Part shown: positions 39,701-51,868 of the stretch, piece after piece
How the letters are laid out: each line of letters starts with the position of its first letter
How positions within the stretch are numbered: position 1 is the stretch's first letter
NCBI RefSeq assembly: GCF_000208865.1
Contig: NC_018398.1
Span: forward strand, 3,100,001 to 3,164,000
Direction of reading: 5' to 3'
DNA length: 64,000 bases
Origin: Neospora caninum Liverpool
Taxonomy: Eukaryota > Apicomplexa > Conoidasida > Eucoccidiorida > Sarcocystidae
Program-made: the position numbers and the translations under genes
Notes under the pieces: model-generated
Seen by the model: only the letters and a program-made list of their open reading frames with translations
Database searches by the model: none
Told to the model about the DNA's origin: nothing

Positions 39701-42101
39701 GGACTCGGATCCCGCACGACTTAGAGTTAGATGTTAACAAATATAGAAAAGACGCATTCTGCCGAAGCGAATAAGGACATCATCTGACCTAATCTATCCC
39801 CTTTGCGTCTTTCGCCTATTCTCTTGATCTTTTTTCTTTCCGGTTATTTTCTCTCAGCCGGCTCCTTAGGCTTGGACCTTTACAGTGTTGCACATGGCGA
39901 CTGTGTATGGTTTCTTGGAGCACTCGTCGCGCCTCCGTCCGTCTTGCTACGTCTTGCTCACCGACAGGGTTTTCCGTCCGCCTCGAGCACGGCCTTTGCG
40001 CGTTTGGCTCCGCCCCACAGCGTTCGGAGGATCGTCCAGTGGCTCTGAGTCTCTTCCGTGGAGTCCCCGCCTTGAGGGCTTAGAAGCAGCGCGACGCCCC
40101 AGGCCTCTATGCGCCGCACGACGCGGCGCAGCGCGGCACACCAGACGGCTCCCCCCGTGCGTCTGCTGTCTCCGCCGCTTCTCGCCTCGAGCAAAGTGTC
40201 TCTGGCCTGCTCGCTGTGGGCGCCGCCGAGGCCCGCGCCCGGAGCCCCGGGGGCTGTGGGGTCTCCAGTGGGCCTGTCCCCAGGCGGAAAGGGCGAGGAC
40301 GGATCCTGTCTTGGTCCTCCCGGCGCAGCTCCCCGCGAGTCGCCGACGTCCAGCGCCAAGCGGCGGCACTTCCCCACGACGGAAAACGCGTCCTCAGACG
40401 CGCAGAAACACCGCCGCAGGAGCGCAAGGAGACAGCTGAGTGCCGCTTGTCTGAGGGCCAGAGGAGGCGTAGGCAGACCCGCACACGACGCTGAGGCTGA
40501 GCAGGCGCCGTACCCGACCGGCGGCGCGAAGATGAAGAAGGGTGCGCCGCCTCCAGAAGACGGATACGGCGCGTCCAGGTTCTCGCGAGTCACCCCACTG
40601 CGAGACACGTCGCTCGAAACGAGACGCGACACAGGCGGGAAGTGAAGACGGCCGCCCTTTGCTGGGACGTCGCCCTCGCCCTTGGGCCCCGCACGGCCCG
40701 CCTCGCCCAAGGACGAGAAAACTGACGTCGGGCCGCGGTCCTGCGACTGTCCGGGCGACGAAGGGAAGAGCGATGTCAAGATGGAGCCCCGCGACGCTGG
40801 TAGAGGCCGCAAGGTCTCCGAGGCGGCGAGCCGCGAAGACAGCGAGGACACATCCTGGCGAGCGGACCGCGCGCATCGAGACGGCCCGTCGTCCGCGACG
40901 CGTTCCGGTGCGCTAGGAGCCTTCGCCGAGAGAGCGGGATTCGGGGCGTCCGCCACGCCACCTTTCTTGCCGTCGGCTATTCGCTCCAGAAGACGAGTGA
41001 GCGTCGTGCCGCCCTGCGGAAGCCCGGCGGAGTGGCCTGCACGGGCGAAACGGTCTGCGAAATCCGCGGCGTCGTCCTCTCCGTCGAGCTCCGTCACGAG
41101 GCCGGGAAGGGTCACCTCCGCGGTCCGTGCGTGCGGCGAGGAGACCACCCAGGCGACCAAGTTTTCCACGTTGGCCACGAGCAGGTCCGCAGGGTGCAAC
41201 TCGGCGAGGAGCCCGAGGAAGGCCCCCAGCTGGCGTGGACTGTACAAGGCCATGTTGCCGCCGAAATTCGTGAAGAAAAACCCCGGGAGGTGCCCGAACG
41301 CGGCGGCGGCGCCGTCAGGGCCCGCAGGCCTCGCGCTCGGCTCCGCGACCGCGCCCGGGGAGCCCAAGTCTCCAGAGGGTCCGTCGGCCGGGGCGCCCCG
41401 CGCGGCGAATGGCGCCGCAGCGTCTCTCTCGCCCTCGACGTGGACGTCGAACGAGACGCGCAGCCGCGCAGGCGGGTCCGCCGAAGGGAGCGGGGATTCG
41501 AAGGAGGTGGAGGCCGAGACGACGGAGAGAGACTGCCACGCCGCGGGGGGACCTGCGGCGGCGGAACCAGATCGAGAAGCCGCGAAGAGGGAAGGCGGCG
41601 AAGACGGCGAGATGGCTGCGAGGGATTTGATGAGCATCGCCGCCAGCAACCGAGTCGGTAGGTTCGCGAACTCGGAACTGCTGACGAGAAGCGCGTAGAG
41701 ATCCAGCTCCACGCGATGAATCAAACACCGGAGATAGGAAGCCTGCGTACAGCACCCAGAAATGAAACGCGTCCAGACGCGCATCTGCCCGCCGCCAAAG
41801 AGGAAAATGAGGGACGGCAGAGTGTAGCTCGCAACAAAACGCCTGCTGTTCTACTCCACGACTCAGCCTGCTTGTCTTCTCCATCCTGCTCCAGATGCCC
41901 GTTTCGATTCGGCCCACCTGCGCAGCATGAAACGACCCCGCGTGAATCCGGCTCATCTGCACCATTTGCCCCCCCTCTGTACATATTTACATATATATAT
42001 GTACATATACATATATATAGAGAGAGCGAGAGAGCGAGAGAGGCACGGGGAAAGCCCGACATGCAGTATCCAAGTATGGATCCATCTGTCTATCGATATA
42101 C

Positions 42102-42137
<36 letters not shown>

Positions 42138-42438
42138 CGTTTAGGGTTTAGAGGTTTTCGCCGCTGGTGGTGAGTCCGCTTCGTGATCTGGAGGTCGGTT
42201 TGTCGGGGTTTTCCCTTACGCTCGGATTGTGGGAAGGGTCGGCGATGAGCGCAGGGGTGAAGATGTTTGTGAGGAGGAACGCTTGGAGGTGCCGGAGCAT
42301 CGCTGAGACCTCGTGCATCGAGGCAGATGCATGCGAAGAAAAGGCGGAAGCGTGGCTGCGGTGCTGGCGCTGGAGGGCGGCGGCGAGGCCCTCGAGCGCC
42401 GCAACCAGAGAGGGTACGAAGCCGCTCGCCGTCGTCAT
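29906..42438 (-). CDS. AP5Z1: AP-5 adaptor complex subunit zeta (AP5Z1/SPG48-like), very long
   Basis: Large subunit of the AP-5 late-endosome/lysosome coat. Fifteen exons in transcript order: 42438-42220, 41742-39962, 39440-39315, 38923-37477, 37223-36994, 36468-36387, 36051-35808, 35034-34961, 34598-34553, 34133-34006, 33521-33303, 32936-32552, 32218-31992, 31562-31517, 30423-29906 (TGA); about 1923 aa against roughly 800 in human. Family blocks appear in order: RYFPVIFKLVAYHP followed by LLPLLPAI, LMEVLHSLLDLPLTASFLE, VLRVLLERFLLLCP, SRHLCWVMGEYSSP, FAGFFDALESL, TAMTKFALRYPQFMPRVV, and SVRARPRLHLFELPSYP. The extra length is Ser/Ala/Pro/Gly-rich insertion, mainly in exons 2, 4 and 12. Junctions after exons 4, 8, 12 and 14 use weak donors (GTGTAC, GTTCCG, GTGAAG, GTGTCG) chosen for phase and alignment, so a few codons there may be wrong. 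It shares a divergent promoter with Ku70. Confidence 0.92.
33590..33625. repeat. (TA)n microsatellite in an AP5Z1 intron
   Basis: About 36 bases of alternating TA in the intron between AP5Z1 exons 10 and 11, ending in ATATGCATG. Confidence 0.9.
36743..36772. repeat. (TA)n microsatellite in an AP5Z1 intron
   Basis: About 30 bases of TA in the intron between AP5Z1 exons 5 and 6, with further CATATA/TATACA repeats around it. Confidence 0.88.
38207..38251. repeat. Tandem 15-base repeat inside AP5Z1 exon 4
   Basis: Three copies of GCTGCAGTGGAA plus three variable bases. On the coding (minus) strand they encode STAAI, STAAV and STAAA in a row, within a Ser-rich insertion. The unit is a multiple of three, so copy-number change would keep the frame. 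Confidence 0.85.
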
Positions 42439-42714
42439 TCTGGAGAGGGGGGGAGGTACGAACTAGAATGCCGGCGAGGAGTGAAAACAAACCCGGGGAA
42501 ATTTAGAGAAAAACGCAGGGAATTCGCAAAGAGGCGAAGACGAGAGGAGAGAGGAGAGGAAAGCGAAACAGGGCGGGAGTCTGAGTAGCAAGAGACGACG
42601 CCCGAGCAAAGCGGGGAGACAAGAAACGGAAGGAAGGAAGAACACACAACCAGAAGGCAAGAGAAAGACAAGACAGATACAAGGCCAGCATGATTGGGGG
42701 AAAGTGGAGAAAAG

Positions 42715-42868
42715 GGAAAGTAGATACAAGGGACAGCAGATACAAGGGAAAGTAGTTACACGCAAAGTAGAAACAAGGAACGTAGATACAACGAAAGTAG
42801 ATAGAAGGAAAATAGATGGGAGGAAAGTATATGGGAGGAAAGTAGGTAGAAGGGAGGTAGATAGAAGG
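42715..42868. repeat. Degenerate minisatellite, unit about GTAGATAGAAGGAAA
   Basis: About ten imperfect copies of a purine-rich unit near 15 bases (GTAGATACAAGG, GTAGATAGAAGGAAA, GTAGGTAGAAGGGAG), in the AP5Z1/Ku70 divergent spacer upstream of the AP5Z1 ATG. Confidence 0.75.
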
Positions 42869-43674
42869 AAGAAACGACAGGAAGAAACAAGGGGAGAAAG
42901 AAAGACGGGAAGGAGGACGGAAAGAAAAGGGACAAGGAAGAAGGAATTCGAGGTCACTTCCCCCGGCGGCCGGGGCAGCGTGCGTTTCGCCTCGACCGAG
43001 GCAGCCTCTCGACGAGCGAGAGGAGAGGGCGAGGCGACGAGAAATAAGGAAGAAAGACCAGAGGCCTACATCTTGAAAGAAAGGAGAAATGTGTAGTGAG
43101 GAGACCGCGACAAACGATGGGCATTTTCCTCTAGCGACGTAGGACTCGCACGAAGCGCAGCGGCTCAGACACCGAGAAAAAGCAGAAAAACGCTGAGAGA
43201 CAGAGAACAACCCACCGGCTCTCTCTCGCGGAAACAAGAAGCTGCGGAAACACAGACAGACACATGTCCTTTACGCCTTGAAAGAGAGAGAACGCGAACT
43301 CTAACCTTCGCTTCTCAGAGGCTCGCGACAGTAAGCGATGAAGCTCTGTTTTTATCCTGGCGCGCGCTCGTCGAGCTGTTCCGCTGTGGTGTGCTGACAC
43401 TGGAAACGCATGCAATAGCTGAATTCGCCAATATAAGAGAGGATAACGTGAATTTCTTTGATTGGTCTTTCGTTTCGACGAACAGAGGACCAAAGTGTCT
43501 TTGGAAACCAGGCTCGGGCGCGAACGGAGCTTGGTAGACTTGTACATGCCGTGCATCGGCTCTCTGTAACACCAGCTTTTCGACAAACTCGCTCTCACCG
43601 TGCGACTCTCTTCCTCGTTTCTTCTCACCGAGAAAGCGCACACCTCCTCTTTTCTTCATCTGTCAAGGACACCC

Positions 43675-44062
43675 TCTCTCTTCCTCTCTCTCTCTGCTTT
43701 CTTCTTCTCTCTCTCTGCTTTCTTCATCTCTCTCTTCCTCTCTCTCTCTGTTTTCTTCTTCTCTCTCTCTGCTTTCTTCTTCTCTCTCTTCCTCTCTCTC
43801 TCTCTGCTTTCTTCTTCTCTCTCTCTGCTTTCTTCCTCTCCCTCTTCCTCTCTCTCTCTCTTCCTCTCTCTCTCTGCTTTCTTCTTCTCTCTCTTCCTCT
43901 CCCTCTTCCTCTCTCTCTCTTCCTCTCCCTCTCCCTCTTCCACTCTCTCTCTTCCACTGCCTCTTCCTCTCTCTCTCTTCCTCTCTCTCTCTTCCTCTCT
44001 CTCTCTTCCTCTCCCTCTTCCACTCTCTCTCTGTTCCTCTCTCTCGCGCTCCTCTTCTTCTG
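43675..44062. repeat. Long CT-rich low-complexity tract upstream of Ku70
   Basis: Nearly 390 bases almost entirely of C and T on the plus strand, built from CTCTCTCT, CTTCCT and CTGCTTTCTTCTTC blocks. It opens long Ser/Leu-rich frames on plus and Arg/Glu-rich frames on minus, both compositional artefacts. It ends about 95 bases before the Ku70 ATG, so it lies in the promoter or leader. Confidence 0.85.
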
Positions 44063-44157
44063 CCTTTTTTTATCTTTCCGTTGTTCTCTGTTTTTTTTCT
44101 CTCCGCTGTGTGCCTCTTCGATGTCGTCTGCGTCGGCATCGTCTCGGAGACTTCACG

Positions 44158-47100
44158 ATGGACTTTGACGCTACAACCGCCGCACGCTTCCTCTTCGAGG
44201 AAGGCTCCGAGAGTGAAGAGGAAGATTTTCTTTCGGACTTTCTCAGATTCGACGGTAAGCTCTCACCAAAACCAACGGTATGCTCTGTTTTCACAGGTGG
44301 ATACGGACGCCCGGCGCCTCGCCAGCGATCCGTTACAATATTTCTCCCGTTGGAGTCTCAGCCTTAACGCAGCGGTGACGATCCATCAATGCACCTAGGC
44401 TTCTCTTTGCCCCTCCTTTGCTTTCTCACTCTTCCCTCGTTTCCTTTCTCTCTCGTCCCCTCTTTTCCTCTCTGACTTTTCCTCCCGTTTCTCTTCCGTT
44501 CCTCCGTTTTTTCCTTTCATCAATTTGTTCTCTGTCTTTGAAGTTGAAAAAGCCAAACTGAGTACGAGGAAGGAGACGTTCGCGCTCGTCCGGCAGAGGC
44601 ACTGCGCGCGGTGTATGGACACCTGCGCGCAGTAGAAAAACGCTTTTTCCGTCTTGCGTCTCGCGAGGGATGCCTGTCTCCGGTTCGAGCTGCGCATTTG
44701 TATGCATGCAGAGCACAGACTCTCTGCGTCGAATGCGTCACCGGGAGCTGCGGAGTCGCTCCAGGAGTCAGGGGCGCTGCCAGAGGAGACACCTCAGCGC
44801 GGAAGGCTCCTCGCACCCCGAGAAGAAATTGTCATTTGGTGCGTCGACTGCGGCTCAGAAAATCTCTTTCGCCAATCAACCTCTCCAGGTCCAGATGTGG
44901 GCGGCGACAGCTCTGAGGAAGAGGCAGAAGGGAACCATGAGGCGGGAACGTCTCCCTGGACGGTGAGGCTCTCTGCAATGAAGAGAGAACGTGGCGCGAG
45001 GCGGCCTTTCGCGACAAATCAACATGCATGTTTGTATATGTACCGGCATGAAGGAAGGTGGTGGTGTTACTCTCTATTAAAAACGTAAACCACTCAATCA
45101 AAGATACATATACGTATATGGGGGCGAGATGAGTATAGACGTCAACCTACATGAACGGGTCTCGCCGGACACCGGTCCAAATACATACACCGTTACATAT
45201 ATGTATATATATTAGTCCACTTTTGTCTACATACGGGTGAGCCCGTCATCCACATATATTCGTCCAAATCGATAGAAATCAACATTAGATCGAAAGAGAC
45301 ATGTGAATGTCGTTTAAAAGCTCTCTACCTCTTTATGGGCGCGCGTGTATGTGGACGTCGACCGGCGGCAGTCGTCTGTGCCACGCGAGGGAGAAAGAGC
45401 GGAACGAACCTCACGATGCATCGTGTCGCGTCTGTCTTTGCTTCCGCGCTTTGGCGTTCAGGACATCATGACCGCATGCACAAATTTTGTGAAGCGGAAG
45501 ATCGTCTCGGGGCAGCGGCTTATATTTGGGCTATTTCTCTCGGGGACCGGCGCCAGCGCCAATGATCTCGCTTTCCCCCACATCTCCGCGGCACTCCCTG
45601 CAGTCGACGAGGTGGATGTACACACTGTCCAGCGTCTCCAGGCTCTCGCTCGCCTCACCAAAGACGAATTTGTCAATCAATTTGGAAAGCCTGTCGCAAA
45701 CACCCCTGAACGTCCCCCCCTCGCTGGTACACAGTTTACACAAACATGCATATATATGTGTATATATAAATATATTTATTTATGCACGTTGTTGTGGGTG
45801 AGTATGTAGACGCACATGAATCTCCATGCGCATGTCGCTGTTTCAGTTTGTCTCTCCAGCACTCTTCGTATATATATATATATATATATTGTATATGTAG
45901 AGAGGAAGGGAGAATGGTAGAGATGCAGATAGAAAAAAGCAGAGAGGTGTATAGATATATACATTGATCGATAGATGCACTCAGAGTACGAGGTCAGGAG
46001 AGAGAGATATGTATACACAGATATCGGTATATATATAGATTCATATGCAGGTATAGGTATATGCGTGGCTCTACATTTGTCTGGATTCGAGATAGGAATG
46101 ACTGTGCGAGTCTGCCTGACCCGGTGTGCCAATATTCGTCCTGGAGTCTAAATGCTTACACACGTCTCTGTAAAAGCATCTGTTTACTTCGAAATCTCTT
46201 TTTTTCATGCATATATTTGTTTGCATCGTGATGTATCTGCTTGTGTATCACCGAGGGCCCCTTCGTGTGGGCCGTTGCATGTGCGTCGTTGCCTCCTGTC
46301 TGTGACTGTCCCCCGCGAGAGGAAGGAACGCGTCGGCACGCACGAGGGACGAGACGGTTTTGTCGAGTGTCTGTGTCTTCGCAGATGTCTTCTGGCTAGT
46401 CAGTCACGCCCTCAACGCTGCGGCAGCTCCTCGCCGACGCGGATCGAGGCATCATCTGATTCAGCAGCGCGTGGTTTTCTTCACTGACGACGACCGTCCG
46501 TGCGCAGGATACTCTCGAGAGGCGAGTGCTGCAGCCCGCCAGAGACTTCGCGACTTGCGAGAAGACGGAGTCGAATTTCTTCTCGTGCCTCTGGACTTGC
46601 CAGGTACACTGCTTTTTCCATGCGTGCACATGCAAAGCAAGAGACACCGCGGCAATCCTCCTTTGGTACACAAAGCGACGCACAACCCCCCAGGTCTCAA
46701 CGTATACACAGAGGCACGTGCAAGACAAAGGCATGCAAAGACATATATATATATATATATATATGCGGAGATAAAGAGATCGATTCTTTTCATTGGTGTA
46801 CCTCACGCAGACAGGGTGTGAGCCGTAGTTTCTTTGCGTCATTGGAGGATGTCCATTTGAGGCGTGTCTCCTCGGAGAGGCGCCTTGCTTGCGACGGCGA
46901 GGGGACAGGAGAGGTGCGTGGTCGGCTTTGTTGACAAGTCTTCTGCTCGGCGATCTCTCTTTTAGGCAAAGCGTCTTTTGCCATGGAGGCGTTTTGGCGC
47001 GACGCGTTGCTCCTCGCGGACGCGCCTGAAGACGGCCGAGAGGGCGAAGCTTCCAAAACGCAGCCCTCGACGGTGGATTCGTACAAGCATTACGTGCGCC

Positions 47101-48768
47101 TGCGGATGGCCGAAATTCGGGACAACATTCGGTAGGGCGTTCCGACGTTTTCTTGGCAAGTGCCTCTGCGTCTGTCGTCCGTCGCACCCAGCCACACCGT
47201 GTTTTTTGCCGGTTCCCGGTCTCAGCCGTAGTTCGCGTTTGGGTCTGTTTACGTGGCGTTTTGTCTGCTGCTTTGTGTCCCTGGTTGATTCCCGTATTTT
47301 CTTTCAGGTTGCTCGACCGCTCCCAGCGCGTGTTGTCGGTCCTGCCGTTCCACCTCCGGCCTTCCCTGCAACTCCCGATCTGCCTCTTGAGCTCTGTCCG
47401 CGCTCAGGCGCTTCCGAAGGCCCGCGTCCTCACCGCGGACGCGCGTCAAGAGCCGCTCCTGCCGGGTCGATCCGTGCACCTTATTCCCGCGGATCTGGGA
47501 CCTTCTGGAGAAAAGGCGCGAACCGCGACCGCGACCGCCAGAAAAGACCGCAGACGGCCGTCCACAGACGAAAGCGAAGAGCGCGAAGAAGAAGCAGACG
47601 CGCAGGGGCGAGAGGACGACAGAGTGAAGGACGAGGAGGACGAAGGCTGTCTGATGAGACGACTGCAGTTGCTGGGGCCCGACGCAATCGGATATTACAC
47701 CGTTTCTGGAGGAAAGAAGATTGGGCTCGACTGGAAAGACATCCAAACGATGAAAGTACGAAACGCCCTCCGTGTCTTCCCTTTTCTTCAAAACGTTCGT
47801 TGCGGCGTCTGTCCCTCTGGGTGGTCTCTCTGCGTCGAGCTTTTGCTCTGAACTGAGACGGAGTTGTCACTCGGTGGAGATGCGCGAAGGACACACTGAA
47901 CCTGTGGCGCGTGTCATAGCCGAGTATGAAAGCATGCCCGTTCCACAGGACACATTCCGTTACCCCTCTCTCCAGATGTAGCCGTTCATTCAAACATATA
48001 AACATATATATATATATATATATGTTTACCGGTACACACAGGCATCTAAACATACTTGAATCAACATATCTCGTCACATACCTAGAACTAGATGTGCGCA
48101 TCTGTGCACATATCAACACTTACCCCCATGCGTGTGTGCGCAACGATATATAAATATATATGTATAAATGTATATGTGTATAATAGTACCTACATATATA
48201 CATGCGTATGTGTATTTATTTAGCTTTGTAAATATATATGTATATACGTCGTTATGTATATGTACCTTTTTTCATGGATATGTGCATAGCTGTATACTAT
48301 GCATTGTGATTACGTCCGTTTGCATGTACGGATATCTGTGGACCTGACGGGGATGCCGCCCTTTCCCCGGCGGGGGTTTCTCGTCTCTTTTGTGCCTGTT
48401 TCAAGGATTTTGGATCTCCTGGGCTGAGCCTTCTTTGCTGCGTTTCCGCCGCCTCTCTCGCCTTTGAGATGAACATGGGAAGCCCTCTTTTCGTGACGAC
48501 AGCTGCCGCTGCTGAACGCGCCGCAGGGGCGATAGACGGCGCAGAAGCCCGATGGGAGCAAGAAAAACTGTTTTCGGCCTTCGTCATGACTCTCTGCAAA
48601 CGCGAACTCGTGAGGAAACACCCCCAAATGCACGCATGCATGCCACGCCCTTCCAGGACATCTTATTCCTCCACCTACACGCATATGTATATTTGTATAT
48701 GCATGCATTTTTTTATGCCTGCATAACCAACACTTATTTCTGCTCATGCATACATATATATATATAGA

Positions 48769-48808
<40 letters not shown>

Positions 48809-51800
48809 TTGTACGTGGATGCGCATGCGAGCATCTGACGACGAGGTGTTTCGAGCTCGCTGCCTCTGTACAGATATGTATATCTGCATAGATATCAAGA
48901 GATACAACTGGGCGAGGCAACCCACCTCTCTGCCTACCGATGTATCTCTCCATGTATCTATTTACATATCCATCTAACTACATCTATATATATATATATA
49001 TATGTACATACACAGGCAGCACGCCTTCTACTCAGACTCACATATGCATATGCCTCTCTCTCACTCTCTCTCTCTCTATATATATGTACATATGCATGCG
49101 TAAAACATTTTTTTGTTTTACCCGAACCTATCTAAATACATGTATGCCCATATGTAGTTAGGTATATCTTTAGGTGCGAATATGTTGCTGTATGTGAAGA
49201 GGCTAGCGATGAGGACAGCTGATCCCTCAGTGTGCGTTGAGGGACTGTCCGGTAGACGAGTCCAGGATCTGAGAAGAGAAAATTCCTGTGCAAATGTTTT
49301 CTCCAGGTTGCCATCGCGCGCCTGGTTCCCAAGCACGGCTCGCCGGTTGCGCTCGTCGCTCTCCTCCCACAGGTCAGAAAACAGTTGGATCGAGAACCCT
49401 TGCGACTGTTTTCGCTGCAGATCTGCCCAGACATTAGCTGCGGTTTCTCCCTGTATAGTCACCAGTACATTGATTTTCCACCCCTTTGCTTGGAGACAGT
49501 CTCTACGCATCTATCTACCTATGTATGTTCAATTAGATATGCATGGAGGTAGTTTTCTTCACGGATGTGAAGATATGCGTGGATACGATCTGCATGTGTG
49601 TGTGGGTGAGACCGGTCGTCGATCGGTCTGTTTTTTGGGGGCTCATCTCTGGTCTACCGCCTTGCCTCGGAGAGGTTTACGGCCAACGTCTTTGAACCGG
49701 TCGACACCGCCGCCTCGTTGCTTGGTTTCCATTCTCTTTATTTTGATTTGCTTCAGCTCGAGGAAGTCGACGAGGCGGGCAATACCTTGCAGGCGCCCGG
49801 GTTGCACTTGCTGCGCCTGCCTTTTGCGGAAGACATTCGCGAAATCGACCTTCCTTGGACCTCTCTGGTGGGCTTCCAACGCCCAGGCGAGCGCGGAGAC
49901 GCACGAGAGAGAGCCGCATCCAAACGCGAATGCGAAATGCAAATCCAAGCTGCAGTTCGCGTCCTCAGCGGTGCGTCCATCCGCCAACTTGCGGTCCTCC
50001 ACACAAATCCACGCAGATGTAATTATCCACACAAGGACTCCCCCTCTTTGCTGTTTCATGGAGAGACGTGGGCGCGTCTCTCCTTCTCCAAGTATATATA
50101 TATATATATATACGTTTGTTCACATCCGTCTAGCATCATGTGTCTCTGTATGTGTCTATGCAAGTACGTACCTATATATATGTATATATGTAGGGCGGGA
50201 TGAAGGTAGATACAGATATAGGTCAGTGAGAGATATCGGTGTGGATGGTGTATGCCTGCGGCTACAGTAGTTTTCGCCGGCTTTGGAATTGTGGGACAAA
50301 GAGCGTTTTGTTCTCCGTTCCACACTCTCTTAGAAATATCTTTTTCTCTGGGAGGGCGTTAATGGACGAGGCGCCGCAGGAGACACGCAGAACGACGCGA
50401 GAGAACGATGCGAGAGAGAGGCGAACGTGGACGGTTTGGGCGGCTTTTGCGAGCGCGTTTTCGGGTGTGTCTTTTGAGGATCTTTTCCTGCGTTTCAGCT
50501 TTGGGAGTTGAAGATTTTCATCCTCACCAGCTGAGCAACGACGCACTGCAGCGACATTTTGCCATCATCGAGGCACTCGCCCTCGGTAACTCAGAGGCCG
50601 ATCTTCCGCCGCCGACGCTTGTCCCCGACTCCGCCATTCTCGAAAAGGCCGGGATCAAAATTCGTGAATGGAAAGAAAGGTAAATTGCGTGTGCGAGGCG
50701 AGGGCGAAGGCTTCATCCTTGCGGCACGATCCTTTCCATGGTCCCCCCGCCTCATGTTTTCATGCATCGCAAGCTCTGCATTTCGACGCACAGACCGCCA
50801 CGGCCCCCTCGATGAAGAGACAGATAAATGGCTCTACCCAGAGACAGGCAGATGAAGGAGGGATAGAGAGATAGACTAAAGAGCGAGAGAAAGAAAGAGA
50901 ACCAGAAGGGAGAGATGGAGAGAGCGAGAGGGCGAAAGCCAGAGATAGCGGCATAGATTGAGAGGAGACAACAGAGATATGCGGATAAGGGTAGAGAGAG
51001 GGCCATGCGGACAGAGAAAACGAGGGAGCGTGATGGACAGAACGGGAAATCAAGTGAGTTTGTGATGGGTGTGTGGAATGCGTTCCTACCAATGATGCGG
51101 TGCACAAGGCATTGGCAATTTCTGCGCCGTCTGCGCCCGCCCACATAAATGCGTGGCTGGGCACGTAGAGGTGATTACACAAATATGCGGATATTCAAGC
51201 GTCTATATATAAACACGCGCATGATACGTTTGAAGTCCGAATTGTGTATGGAGGATATGTGCAGGCACGGCAGACGGTGAGAGAAAGAATCGATGTGGCG
51301 AAGCAGAAATGAAGACGTCAGGGTCTTTTGGCCGGCGATGTCTTGATGTGTACGCAATGGCACTTGTGCATGCATTAGGTGCCTGTCCCCCCCCCCCCCT
51401 GCAGTGTGATTCACCCGACGCTTGTCCCTCAACTTTTTCTCTTTTTTCAGCGTGTATGGAACGGCTGACGCGGCGTTTGTGCCGCCGACGCCGCGCTGGG
51501 CGTCTACCGCGGCGCCGAGGACGAGCGTGAAGAGAAACTTGCCTGCAGGCGGCGCGAAGCAGAGAGACCGCGAAGTGTTTCCTCTTCGTCGCGCGCCTGG
51601 CCAGGGCCCTGGGGATGAAGAGGGCGATGCCTCCGCGGTACAGCCTCCGACAAAACGCCCCCGAAAAGGCGACGGCGGCGGAACGCGAACCGGCGACAGA
51701 GGTACCGTCGGAGACGACGCGTTCGACAAACTTTACCGAGAAGATCGGATCTCCGCACTCACAGTTCCGCAGTTGACAGCGTGGATCCGCCGACACGGCG

Positions 51801-51868
51801 AGACACCGAAAGCGAGGAAAGCAGATTTAGTCCAGCAAGCAGAAACCATTTGGGAAAGCGAGAAGTGA
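44158..51868 (+). CDS. XRCC6: Ku70 DNA-end-binding protein with SAP domain
   Basis: Ku70 pairs with Ku80 to ring broken DNA ends in non-homologous end joining. Exons: 44158-44254, 44712-44962, 45462-45726, 46385-46603, 46966-47131, 47308-47755, 48406-48609, 49307-49372, 49757-49970, 50499-50679, 51451-51868 (TGA); 842 aa, longer than the roughly 600 aa usual. An acidic N-terminus (EEGSESEEEDFLSDFLRFD) leads to the vWA-like domain: REEIVIWCVDCGSENLFR, IFGLFLSGTGA, RVVFFTDDDRP, RQRLRDLREDGVEFLLVPL. The beta-barrel core follows (RLLDRSQRVLSVLPF, DFGSPGLSLL, GSPVALVALLPQ, GLHLLRLPFAEDIREIDLP), then the helical arm (LQRHFAIIEALALG). Residues about 803-840 (LTVPQLTAWIRRHGETPKAR) are a SAP DNA-binding domain, as in other Ku70s. 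Exon phases all close with good splice signals. A CT-rich tract ends about 100 bases before the ATG. Confidence 0.95.
48772..48803. repeat. (TA)n microsatellite in a Ku70 intron
   Basis: A TA run of about 32 bases in the intron between Ku70 exons 7 and 8. That intron is unusually rich in CATATA, ATGTA and CTCTCT repeats. Confidence 0.88.

Larger units (their letters stand above)
42439..44157. promoter_or_regulatory. Divergent promoter region of AP5Z1 and Ku70
   Basis: The AP5Z1 ATG (42438, minus) and Ku70 ATG (44158, plus) face away from each other across 1.7 kb. The interval contains two low-complexity blocks, a degenerate GTAGATA(C/G)AAGGAAA minisatellite and a long CT tract, listed separately. 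Between them (42870-43670) is ordinary GC-balanced sequence with no supported gene. Confidence 0.5.

Noticed and set aside
43458..44367. Long Ser/Leu-rich plus-strand frames and Arg/Glu-rich minus-strand frames
   Set aside because: They are direct translations of the CT-rich tract and disappear outside it.
44536..44631. A plus-strand exon-like frame with a CARCMDTC zinc-knuckle pattern, considered as an RNase P (RPR2/RPP21-like) subunit
   Set aside because: It hits a stop immediately and does not connect in phase to the next block. Skipping it joins 44254 to 44712 in phase and gives a normal Ku70 N-terminus, so it is intron.
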